64,000 nucleotides of DNA from Clostridia bacterium (GTDB lineage Bacteria; Bacillota; Clostridia; TANB77; CAG-508). Below are positions 1 to 7,408 of the stretch, piece by piece. Location: contig JAGAED010000015.1 of the NCBI GenBank assembly GCA_017613275.1, positions 1 to 64,000 on the forward strand, in the 5' to 3' direction. The first letter of the stretch is position 1. Every line of letters begins with the position of its first letter. The notes beneath the pieces are model-generated. The model was given only the letters and a program-made list of their open reading frames with translations, was not told the origin of the DNA and ran no database searches. Both the position numbers and the translations under genes were made by a program.

Positions 1-171
1 AGCTCTTTTTGCTTCTTATTTTTTTACAAAAAAATTTTTAAAAATTTACTTGTTCGGTACTATTCTTTAGGTTACAAAGAATATACCGCTTCGGTTTATT
101 TTCTCTAAAGGATATTTACTGTTTACTTTTCAATGTACTTTTTGTTTGTTCACGCGGTGTGAACAATTTGC
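1..171 (-). ncRNA. Candidate rRNA operon leader (partial, runs off the left edge)
   Basis: Minus-strand transcript region downstream of the promoter at 172-200. It opens with an inverted repeat, GTTCAC at 148-153 and GTGAAC at 159-164. It then contains ACATTGAAAAGTAAACAG, which resembles the antitermination-type leader segments upstream of 16S genes in Firmicutes. No open reading frame is visible. The 16S gene itself is not in the window, so this identification is tentative. Another stable RNA or a long 5' UTR is possible. Confidence 0.4.
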
Positions 172-200
172 ATTGTACTATATTTTTTTCTTCTTGTCAA
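172..200 (-). promoter_or_regulatory. Strong sigma-A promoter, probably of an rRNA operon
   Basis: On the minus strand TTGACA (195-200) and TACAAT (172-177) are separated by exactly 17 bp, with an A-rich spacer. Transcription would start near 165 and run leftwards out of the window. No protein gene lies between the promoter and the window edge, which suits a stable RNA. The promoter is seen directly; the rRNA assignment is inferred. Confidence 0.6.
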
Positions 201-304
201 CACTTTTTTTAATTTTTTTCAAAAAAATTAAAAATTAATTTTTTTCGCGTTTTTTTGCATTCAAAAAACATAGTATTTTAGGTGATTTTAAGTTTAAAAA
301 CTTT

Positions 305-344
305 AAACGACCTAAATCATATTTTAATACGATTCGGGTCGTTT
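305..344 (-). terminator. Hairpin downstream of the charged-tail membrane protein gene
   Basis: AAACGACCT (305-313) pairs with GGGTCGTTT (336-344), continued by AATC/GATT (315-318 with 331-334) around a 12-nt loop. It lies about 70 bases past the stop codon at 416. The following minus-strand tract is only moderately U-rich, so termination is likely but not certain. Confidence 0.4.
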
Positions 345-415
345 GTCAATAGTTTTTTTATAAAATTTTATGAAATTTTTTTCAGTTATTTTCATTTTAT
401 ATTTATTACTATATT

Positions 416-1030
416 TTACTCTGTTTTTGCTTCTTTTTTTGTCTCAGTTTTTGGTTCTTTTTTTGTATTTTTTTGTTTTGTTTCGTCTTTTTTAGGTTCT
501 TTTTTTACTTTTTCTTTTTTTTGCTCTTCTTTTACTTCAGTTTTAGCTTCTTCGTTTTTAGGTTCTTCTTTAACTTCCGCTTTTACTTCTTCAGCTTTTG
601 GTTCTTCTTTAACTTCCGCTTTTACTTCTTCAGCTTTTGGTTCTTCTTTAACTTCTGCTTTTACCTCTTCAACCTTTGCTTTTTCTTCTACTGCTTTAGC
701 TTTAACTTTTTTGTCTTTATCAGTATTTTCTTGTTTGATAACTACTGTTTTTTCTTTTTTCTTTCCTCTCATTAATCCAATAACCAATAATACAACTCCA
801 ATTATTACTGCTGATAAACAATATATTCTTAATTGACTTGGTTCTACTTTGAATTCTATCGCCATATTTAATTGTGTCATCCATGATTCTGGTGATCCCA
901 TCCAGAAATATCCAACAACTCCTGCTATTGTTGAAATTAAACCTATTAATATATTCATTGCTTTACTTGCAATTGACAAAATTAGAAGAGCTACCGCTAT
1001 AATACATACTATAATTAATGCTACGTTCAT
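416..1030 (-). CDS. Membrane protein with Lys/Glu repeat tail, function unknown
   Basis: 204 aa. I do not recognise the family. The first 90 residues hold three hydrophobic segments (about 3-21, 25-45, 68-88), so the protein is membrane-embedded. After RGKKKEK the rest is very highly charged, almost only K, E, V, A, T and P. It includes a 13-residue unit of the type EEVKAEVKEEPKA repeated about three times; the matching DNA near 560-670 repeats with a 39-base period. The tail is probably cytoplasmic or wall-facing, disordered or coiled coil. The start is supported by AAAGGGG upstream of ATG. It is a single gene between the leader region and the ABC exporter terminator. Repeat number may vary between strains. 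Confidence 0.75.
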   Translation of the reverse strand: MNVALIIVCIIAVALLILSIASKAMNILIGLISTIAGVVGYFWMGSPESWMTQLNMAIEFKVEPSQLRIYCLSAVIIGVVLLVIGLMRGKKKEKTVVIKQENTDKDKKVKAKAVEEKAKVEEVKAEVKEEPKAEEVKAEVKEEPKAEEVKAEVKEEPKNEEAKTEVKEEQKKEKVKKEPKKDETKQKNTKKEPKTETKKEAKTE

Positions 1031-1124
1031 AATTTTTATCCCCTTTCTTTTTTCTACATTTTATCATTAGAAAGAATAATTTTCAAGATTATTTTTATAT
1101 TTTTTACTTTTTACTTCAGTCATT

Positions 1125-1153
1125 AAAAAACGAAACTCCCTTAAACAAGGGAG
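1125..1153 (-). terminator. Terminator of the ABC exporter operon
   Basis: CTCCCTT (1136-1142) and AAGGGAG (1147-1153) form a 7-bp GC-rich stem with a 4-nt loop. In the minus direction it is followed by TTTCGTTTTTT. It lies 7 bases after the stop codon at 1160. Confidence 0.85.
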
Positions 1154-1159
1154 CTAAGT

Positions 1160-2983
1160 TTACATATCGATTTCATCATTGCAGTCTTCGAACTGGCTAT
1201 TGTATAAGTCTGCATAAAAACCTTCTTTGGCTAATAGTTCTTCATGCGTTCCTTGTTCTACAATATCTCCATGATTCATTACTAGTATTAAGTCTGCATT
1301 TTTTATAGTAGATAATCTGTGTGCTATTATAAAACTTGTTCTTCCTTTCATTAAGTTATCCATTGCATCTTGTATTTGTTGTTCTGTTCTTGTATCTATT
1401 GAACTTGTTGCTTCGTCTAGTATTAAAACTTTAGGATCTGCTAGTATTACTCTTGCTATTGTTAGCAATTGTTTTTGTCCTGCAGATATGTTGCTAGATT
1501 CTTCATTTAATATAGACTTATATCCTTTTGGAAGTGTTTTTATGAAATGATGAACATGAGCTGCTTTTGCTGCTCTAATTATTTCATCTTCTGTCGCATC
1601 TTCTTTTCCATATCTAATATTATCTTGGACTGTTCCACCGAATAACCATGTATCTTGTAGAACCATTCCGAACATTTTTCTTAATGCTCCTCTGTCAAAG
1701 TCTTTTATGTTGTTTCCATCAACTTTAATTTCGCCATCTAGAACATCATAAAATCTCATTAAAAGTTTTACCATTGTTGTTTTTCCTGCGCCTGTTGGTC
1801 CAACTATTGCAATTTTTTGTCCTTCTTTTATATTTGCACTGAAATCGTTTATTACAATTTTGTCCTCACTGTAACCAAATTTAACATGGTTAAATTCGAC
1901 ATTTCCTTTTATATTTGAAGTGTCTGTTATTCCGTTTAATGTTTTAGGTTCTTCTGGTTCTTCTAAAAATTCAAATATTCTTTCTGCAGCAGCTATCATT
2001 GATTGCAACATACTTGATATCTGAGCAACTTGTTCTATTGGTTGCATGAATTGCTTATTATATTGTATAAAACTTTGAATGTTTCCTACTGTTATTTTAC
2101 CTTGTATTGCAAAGTAACCACCCACAACTGCAACTCCTACATATCCTATATTTGAAACAAAGTTCAAGATTGGATGTATTAACCCTGATAGGAACTGTGC
2201 TTTCCAAGCTGATTTGTACAGTTTATTGTTTTCTTTTTCAAACTTTTCTATAGTTTTTTCTTCATTATTAAATGCTTTTACTATATTTAGCCCGCCATAT
2301 ACTTCTTCGACTTGACCATTTACTTTTGCTAAATAGTCTTGTTGCATTTTAAAGTATTTTTGTGACCTTTTGGCTACAAAGCCTACAATAAATCCTGCAA
2401 CTGGTACTATTATTAATGATATTAATGTCATTTCCCAGCTAATTGTAAACATCATAACTATTATACCTATTATTGTACAAATTGATGTTATTATTTGTGT
2501 TACGCTTTGATTTAGGTTCATGCTTAATGTATCTATATCATTCGTGATTACAGATAGAACCTCGCCGTTGTTCTTTTTATCGAAATAGTTCATTGGTAGT
2601 TTATTTATTTTTTGTGCTAATTCGTTTCTTAGATTATATGTAAGTCTTTGCACAACGCTTGTCATTGTGAAACCTTGTATTATCGAGAATACAACGCTTA
2701 CAATATATAAACTAAGTAATGTAAGTAAGATACTAGCGATTTTCCAAAAGTCTATTCCACCTATTCCTGATACTTTAAGCATAAAGCCAGAGAATATTTC
2801 TGTTGTTGCATTCCCAAGTATTTTAGGTCCTACTATTGTAAATATTGTACTTCCAATAGCAAATATGAATACTATCAATAGTCTCAATTTGTATTCCCAT
2901 AAGTAATTTCTTACGAGTTTTTTTGCTGTCTTTTTAAAGTTTTTTGCTTTAACTACTGGTTTTCCTTTCATTGGTCCTGGCAT
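1160..2983 (-). CDS. ABC exporter half-transporter, subunit with the degenerate signature
   Basis: 607 aa: an N-terminal six-helix exporter membrane domain (about 30-340) fused to an ATPase domain. Walker A is GPTGAGKTT (near 390), Walker B is VLILDEATSSID with the catalytic Glu present, and the H-loop is AHRLS. The signature reads ISAGQ instead of SGGQ. Such a deviation is typical of the canonical-Walker partner of heterodimeric exporters (BmrCD, LmrCD, TM287/288 types), because its signature completes the partner's degenerate site. The start overlaps the partner's stop as TAATG, so the two are translationally coupled, with GGAGG upstream. Substrate is unknown; drug or lipid export is usual for the family. 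Confidence 0.9.
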   Translation of the reverse strand: MPGPMKGKPVVKAKNFKKTAKKLVRNYLWEYKLRLLIVFIFAIGSTIFTIVGPKILGNATTEIFSGFMLKVSGIGGIDFWKIASILLTLLSLYIVSVVFSIIQGFTMTSVVQRLTYNLRNELAQKINKLPMNYFDKKNNGEVLSVITNDIDTLSMNLNQSVTQIITSICTIIGIIVMMFTISWEMTLISLIIVPVAGFIVGFVAKRSQKYFKMQQDYLAKVNGQVEEVYGGLNIVKAFNNEEKTIEKFEKENNKLYKSAWKAQFLSGLIHPILNFVSNIGYVGVAVVGGYFAIQGKITVGNIQSFIQYNKQFMQPIEQVAQISSMLQSMIAAAERIFEFLEEPEEPKTLNGITDTSNIKGNVEFNHVKFGYSEDKIVINDFSANIKEGQKIAIVGPTGAGKTTMVKLLMRFYDVLDGEIKVDGNNIKDFDRGALRKMFGMVLQDTWLFGGTVQDNIRYGKEDATEDEIIRAAKAAHVHHFIKTLPKGYKSILNEESSNISAGQKQLLTIARVILADPKVLILDEATSSIDTRTEQQIQDAMDNLMKGRTSFIIAHRLSTIKNADLILVMNHGDIVEQGTHEELLAKEGFYADLYNSQFEDCNDEIDM

Positions 2984-4746
2984 TATACATCACCTCCCAA
3001 TTCTTTTTCTGAAAGCTGAGATAATGCAATTTGCTTATATGTTTCGTTATCTTTCATCAATTGTTCATGTGTTCCTATTCCTACAATTTTGCCTTCATCC
3101 ATTACTATTATTTGATCTGCATTTAGTATTGTACTTATTCTTTGTGCAACGATTATTACAGTTTTGTTTTTTGTTGTTTTTGTTAGTTCTTCACGCAATT
3201 TTCTGTCCGTTTTTAAATCTAATGCTGAAAAACTATCATCAAATATATAGATTTCTGGGTCTTTGGCTATTGCTCTTGCTATTGCTAATCTTTGTCTTTG
3301 TCCACCAGATACGTTGTTTCCAGATTGAGCAATTGAAGATTCATATTTTTCTTCTTTTGCTTCTATAAATTCTTCTGCTTGAGCAATTTTTGCAGCCTCA
3401 ATCATTTTTTCATCACTCATTGAATCATTTGAATATTTAATGTTTGATTCTATTGTACCTGAAAATAGCATTCCTTTTTGTGGTACTAAGCCTATTATAT
3501 TTCTTAATTCTTTTTGAGATACATCTCTAATATCTACACCATCAACTAAGATTTGACCTTCTGTTGCATCGTAGAATCTTGGTATAAGATTTACTATTGT
3601 AGATTTTCCACTTCCTGTACTTCCTATTATTGCAGTTGTTTTACCTGGTTCTGCTGTGAAGTTTATGTCTTCTAATATTTCTGTATCTGCATCTGGATAT
3701 CTAAATGATACATTTTTGAATTCTACTAATCCTTTTTTGCTTTGATCAAATGCTTTTGTTTGTTCTTTATCTTTTATGCTTGGTTCTGTTTCTAAGACTT
3801 GCATTATTCTGTTTGCAGAAACTGCAGCTCTTGGAAGCATTATTGATAGTATTGATATAAATAAGAAACTTATTAGTATTTGCATTGTATATTGTATGAA
3901 TGCCATCATATCTCCAACTTGTAGGATTCCTTGGTCTACATTTTGACCGCCATACCAAACTATTAGAATCATTGTTGAATTCATTAAGAATGTTAATAGT
4001 GGCATCATCATTGACATTATTCTACTGATGAATGTGTCTGTTTTTCTTATGTCCATATTTGCTTTTTCAAATCTAGATTCTTCTTTTTTCTCTTTGTTGA
4101 ATGCTCTGATAACTGGTAAACCTGTTAGTATTTCTCTTGATACTAGATTTATTCTGTCAATTAGTGTTTGGAATTTTTTGAATTTTGGCATTGCGATTAT
4201 AAACAATGTTCCTATTATGAACAATATCGCAAGTATTGCTACTCCTATTATCCATGCCATTGAATTGTTGCTTTGTGTTAATACTTTTATAAATGCCCCA
4301 ACTCCCATTATAGGAGCATATACAAGCACTCTAAACATCATTGCAATTAACCCTTGGATTTGTTGTACATCGTTTGTGCTTCTTGTTATCAATGATGCTG
4401 TGCTATATTCTGTTAATTCTGAACGTGAGAAACTAAGTACTTTTTTAAATACTTTTTCTCTTAATGTTTTTCCTAGTTTTGCAGCTACTTTTGATGATAG
4501 AAATGTAATTAATATTGCTGATGTTATGCTTATTAGCACTATTCCTAACATTTCTATTCCAGTGTGTAATATATAATCTGTTCCACCACTATCATTGTTT
4601 TGTACTGCTTGTGTTATACCATTGTTTACGATTTTTGATGTATAGTCTGGTAGTGATAGGTCCATCCATGCTTGTATGCATAGTAATATTACGATTATTA
4701 GTACTGCTACCCAGGATTTTTTTAGATTTTTTAATACTTTTAGCAT
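2983..4746 (-). CDS. ABC exporter half-transporter, subunit with the degenerate ATP site
   Basis: 587 aa, exporter membrane domain followed by ATPase. Walker A GSTGSGKST (near 372) and signature VSGGQRQRL are canonical. Walker B reads IYIFDDSFSALD, with Asp where the catalytic Glu should be, and the H-loop is AQRIS, with Gln for His. These substitutions mark the non-hydrolysing site of heterodimeric exporters and fit the SAGQ signature of the next gene. First gene of a two-gene operon, with AGGAG upstream of ATG. A 133-bp inverted-repeat element (4795-4927) lies just upstream. Export direction is inferred from the type IV fold; the substrate cannot be read from sequence. Confidence 0.9.
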   Translation of the reverse strand: MLKVLKNLKKSWVAVLIIVILLCIQAWMDLSLPDYTSKIVNNGITQAVQNNDSGGTDYILHTGIEMLGIVLISITSAILITFLSSKVAAKLGKTLREKVFKKVLSFSRSELTEYSTASLITRSTNDVQQIQGLIAMMFRVLVYAPIMGVGAFIKVLTQSNNSMAWIIGVAILAILFIIGTLFIIAMPKFKKFQTLIDRINLVSREILTGLPVIRAFNKEKKEESRFEKANMDIRKTDTFISRIMSMMMPLLTFLMNSTMILIVWYGGQNVDQGILQVGDMMAFIQYTMQILISFLFISILSIMLPRAAVSANRIMQVLETEPSIKDKEQTKAFDQSKKGLVEFKNVSFRYPDADTEILEDINFTAEPGKTTAIIGSTGSGKSTIVNLIPRFYDATEGQILVDGVDIRDVSQKELRNIIGLVPQKGMLFSGTIESNIKYSNDSMSDEKMIEAAKIAQAEEFIEAKEEKYESSIAQSGNNVSGGQRQRLAIARAIAKDPEIYIFDDSFSALDLKTDRKLREELTKTTKNKTVIIVAQRISTILNADQIIVMDEGKIVGIGTHEQLMKDNETYKQIALSQLSEKELGGDV

Positions 4747-4794
4747 TTTTTCTCCTTTCTACTCATTATTATATTATTCTTTTAACATATTACA

Positions 4795-4927
4795 AGGCTC
4801 AATATTTTATTTTCTGCAACTCCCAACTGCATAAGAAACCCTAAATCAAAATGTCAAAGATATTTTAATAAGGTTTTCTATTTTGTCGGTCCACACGAAT
4901 GTTGCTTGAAAATAAAATATTGAGCCT
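4795..4927. repeat. 133-bp element with perfect 20-bp terminal inverted repeats
   Basis: Bases 4795-4814 are the exact reverse complement of 4908-4927. A further GCAAC (4816-4820) pairs with GTTGC (4901-4905). The interior has no reading frame. It sits between the lexA 3' end and the ABC exporter start. It could be a non-autonomous mobile element or a very long hairpin in a 5' UTR. Confidence 0.75.
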
Positions 4928-4970
4928 AAGGAAAAATCTCATAAACAATCAAAATAATCATATTTATTAA

Positions 4971-5621
4971 CTACATTTTTCTAAATACACCTGCAACTTT
5001 TCCCAATATTTCGCAGTTTGGTACTATGATTGGGTCCATTGTATGATTTTCTGGTTGTAATCTGATATGGTCTTTTTCTTTATAGAATGTTTTAACTGTT
5101 GCTTCTTCTCCAATTAAAGCTACTACTATTTCTCCATTATTTGCATTGCTTTGTTTTTTTACTAATATATAGTCTCCATCTAGAATTCCAGCTTCTATCA
5201 TACTTTCTCCTCTAACTGTAAGCATGAAACTTTCTGAATTTCCAACAAAGTCAATTGGAATTGGGAATGTATCTGTAATGTTTTCTACAGCTAAGATTGG
5301 TTCACCAGCTGTGATTTTTCCTATAATTGGAACATCTACTAGTTCTCTTTGTGTATAGAAGTCTTTGCTAGACATAACTTTTGATTCTCCAGCACTTCCT
5401 TTTAATAGTCTTAATGTTCTTCCTTTTTTATCTTTCTTTTTAATATATCCTTTTTCATCTAATCTTGCTAAATATCCATGTACTGTTGCTGTTGAGTTTA
5501 ATCCAACGGCTTTTCCTATTTCTCTTACTGATGGTGGGTAACCTTCTGTAAGTATTTGTTTTTCAATGAATTTTAATATTGCTTTCTCTCTTTTATTTAG
5601 TTCTTCTCTTTTTCTAGGCAT
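4971..5621 (-). CDS. lexA: LexA repressor
   Basis: 216 aa from the chosen ATG (MPRKREEL), which has AGGAG 8 nt upstream; a longer reading from 5681 would begin inside the promoter. The N-terminal winged helix (about 1-70, with [19 protein letters not shown]) binds SOS operators. The C-terminal S24 peptidase-like domain carries the Ala-Gly autocleavage site (ITAGEP), the catalytic Ser in GESM and the catalytic Lys in EATVKTF. All residues needed for RecA-stimulated self-cleavage are therefore present. It is expected to repress SOS genes, yet no GAAC-N4-GTTC box is visible at its own promoter. It is transcribed alone. Confidence 0.95.
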   Translation of the reverse strand: MPRKREELNKREKAILKFIEKQILTEGYPPSVREIGKAVGLNSTATVHGYLARLDEKGYIKKKDKKGRTLRLLKGSAGESKVMSSKDFYTQRELVDVPIIGKITAGEPILAVENITDTFPIPIDFVGNSESFMLTVRGESMIEAGILDGDYILVKKQSNANNGEIVVALIGEEATVKTFYKEKDHIRLQPENHTMDPIIVPNCEILGKVAGVFRKM

Positions 5622-5652
5622 TTTTATCACTCCTATATCTATATTTTTACCC

Positions 5653-5681
5653 ATAATATCATACAAACAAAAAAATGTCAA
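5653..5681 (-). promoter_or_regulatory. lexA promoter with overlapping A/T palindrome
   Basis: TTGACA (5676-5681), 17-bp spacer, TATTAT (5653-5658) on the minus strand, giving a start near 5646. The -35 lies inside a near-perfect palindrome, AAAAAAATGT/ACATTTTTTT around CAA (5669-5691). A second inverted repeat (about 5680-5693 with 5701-5713) lies just upstream. Neither matches the usual Gram-positive LexA box. Confidence 0.7.
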
Positions 5682-5732
5682 ACATTTTTTTGAAAGTTTC
5701 TCAAAAAATGTTTTAACACTTCAGGTAACATC

Positions 5733-5759
5733 CTTGTTTTTGTGGAGTGTCCCAAAAAG
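5733..5759. repeat. Copy of the GGAGTGTCCC hairpin repeat
   Basis: TTGTTTTTGTGGAGTGTCCCAAAAA-type sequence; T-rich and A-rich arms flank the conserved apex. It lies after the terminator of the beta-CASP gene and upstream of lexA. It is one of about six copies in the window (13820, 30839, 31823, 33775, 33805). Confidence 0.6.
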
Positions 5760-5780
5760 TATCTCAAAATTAAAAAGGAA

Positions 5781-5805
5781 AAGAGGGCTTGATTCAAGCC
5801 CTCTT
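5781..5805 (-). terminator. Terminator of the beta-CASP nuclease gene
   Basis: Palindrome with AAGAGGGCTTGA (5781-5792) and its complement to 5805, followed on the minus strand by TTTTCCTTTTT. It starts 24 bases after the stop codon. Confidence 0.85.
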
Positions 5806-5828
5806 AGTACTTTTATACCTCCAGTTTC

Positions 5829-7244
5829 TTAGAAAAATTTTGTGGATAAAGACTTTGCAATTCCCCAAGGGGATATTCTGAAGAAATAGTTTCTGTCCAG
5901 AACTGCAACGCCTTTTGCATCTGTTTCATTAACTATTCTTTCCGCGAATATGTCTTTAACATTTGACTCGCCGTGGTTTACCAAAACAGCTTTAATGTCT
6001 TTGAATTCATTTAAGAAATCAATCATCTCGTCTGCCTTAGCATGTGCTGAAAATTCTGATGTGTACTTAACTTCAGCATACTTTTTAAAAAGCATTCCTG
6101 CGATTTTCACAAAATCTCCCGCAGGTTTCTCTTTGAGCATGCGTCCCAAGCTTCCTTCGAAAAGGAATCCAGTGAAATGAATTAAGGTATTGGGGTTACT
6201 AACAAACTTCTGTAAATAGAGGGGTGCAGGTCCATATGTGCCTGCCCCTGATGTTGTTACAATAATTTTTGTTTCAGATGAATTTAAAACTTTATCCCTG
6301 ATATCATCATCAACGAAGACAACATCGTAAGGAAGAAAGTCTAAGCAATCATCTCTAAGACCAAATCCATCCTTAAGATAGATATGCGTGTATTTAATGG
6401 CAAGCTTACCATCAAAATAAATGGGAATATTTCTATCGAGTTTTCCACTATCCTGCATTTCTCTTAGGATTTTAAGGATTTCCTGGCTTCTTCCCAGTGA
6501 GAATACCGGGATTATTATTGTACCTCCGCTCATAGTTTTTTGTGCGATATTATCCCTGAAGCGAGGGATTATGTCAGCACTGTCCATGTTGCCATAAGTA
6601 CTTTCCTGTACTATAGTAACAGGCAATTCCTTGACCCAGTCTGGAAGATCCGGAACATCAAAGAACATGTTCCGGTTGTTGTAGTCCCCCGTAAAGAGGA
6701 GGTTGATCGGTTCTTCATTTTCATACTGAATCTGAAGAAGTATCATTGCTGCTCCCAACAGATGACCGTTCTTAAAAAACGTAGCTTTGATGTATCTGTT
6801 TAGCCTTATGGTTTTCTCGAACTCAACACCCTCTAATAACGCCACGGTGTCCTGTACGTCCACTTCGGAATACAGTTGACGTGTGTTATTGCGCCGTGCT
6901 GTGTCCTTCAAAACCTTACAGCTGTCTGCTAATGCTAAAGGCATAAGCATTTTGGTAGCTGGGGTGCAGAAAATCTGCCCTTTGTAACCTTTCCTTACAA
7001 GTAAAGGTAATCTCCCAGTATGGTCTACGTGATTATGCGTTACCAGTACACAATCAAGCTTTTCCGGATCAAAAGGAAAATTTCTGTTGAAGCAGTCATT
7101 TTCCTTCTCCTGAAACATTCCGCAGTCGACCGCAATACGAAACGTTTCATTTGTTGGCATCTTAACAACCAAGAAATTGCATGAACCCGTTACATCGTTG
7201 TGAAGTGCCATCACATCAACATAACTCCGAAGTTTTGTACCCAT
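5829..7244 (-). CDS. Beta-CASP metallo-beta-lactamase RNA nuclease
   Basis: 471 aa. The metallo-beta-lactamase part has the zinc motif THNHVDHTG (H70, H72, D74, H75), then NGHLLGA (H161) and FTGDY (D187). The beta-CASP part has ESTYGN (E214), FSAHAKADE (H near 401) and VNHGES (H near 424), matching motifs A, B and C of the CPSF73/KseA-type RNA nucleases. It should therefore be a zinc-dependent RNA endo/exonuclease acting in the cytoplasm. There is no KH domain and no membrane segment, and it is not the RNase J type. GGGAGG precedes ATG. Composition is clearly richer in G/C than lexA or the ABC genes, and it has a private promoter and terminator, suggesting acquisition. The RNA substrate is unknown. 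Confidence 0.9.
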   Translation of the reverse strand: MGTKLRSYVDVMALHNDVTGSCNFLVVKMPTNETFRIAVDCGMFQEKENDCFNRNFPFDPEKLDCVLVTHNHVDHTGRLPLLVRKGYKGQIFCTPATKMLMPLALADSCKVLKDTARRNNTRQLYSEVDVQDTVALLEGVEFEKTIRLNRYIKATFFKNGHLLGAAMILLQIQYENEEPINLLFTGDYNNRNMFFDVPDLPDWVKELPVTIVQESTYGNMDSADIIPRFRDNIAQKTMSGGTIIIPVFSLGRSQEILKILREMQDSGKLDRNIPIYFDGKLAIKYTHIYLKDGFGLRDDCLDFLPYDVVFVDDDIRDKVLNSSETKIIVTTSGAGTYGPAPLYLQKFVSNPNTLIHFTGFLFEGSLGRMLKEKPAGDFVKIAGMLFKKYAEVKYTSEFSAHAKADEMIDFLNEFKDIKAVLVNHGESNVKDIFAERIVNETDAKGVAVLDRNYFFRISPWGIAKSLSTKFF

Positions 7245-7307
7245 GTAAAAGTACCCTCCCTTTTGTTAAAAATATTTAACAACATTTGGTAAAATATTGT
7301 TATTGTT

Positions 7308-7336
7308 ATTTTACTATCTTTATAAATTCATGTCAA
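7308..7336 (-). promoter_or_regulatory. Promoter of the beta-CASP nuclease gene
   Basis: TTGACA (7331-7336), 17-bp spacer, TAAAAT (7308-7313) on the minus strand. A start near 7300 leaves a leader of about 55 nt. Confidence 0.75.
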
Positions 7337-7347
7337 TACAAAGTAGC

Positions 7348-7374
7348 AAAAAAGCCAGTTCAACTGGCTTTTTT
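7348..7374 (-). terminator. Terminator of the Clp/FtsH-like protease gene
   Basis: Perfect arms of AAAAAAGCCAG and CTGGCTTTTTT around TTCAA. Symmetrical A and T tracts would allow termination in both directions. It lies 35 bases past the stop codon at 7409. Confidence 0.85.
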
Positions 7375-7408
7375 GTTTAATTGTAAGCATTATAAATATG
7401 CTTGCGAC

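Noticed and set aside
148-164. LexA-type operator at the probable rRNA promoter
   Set aside because: The half-sites are GTTCAC/GTGAAC, opposite in order to the GAAC-N4-GTTC box of Gram-positive LexA.
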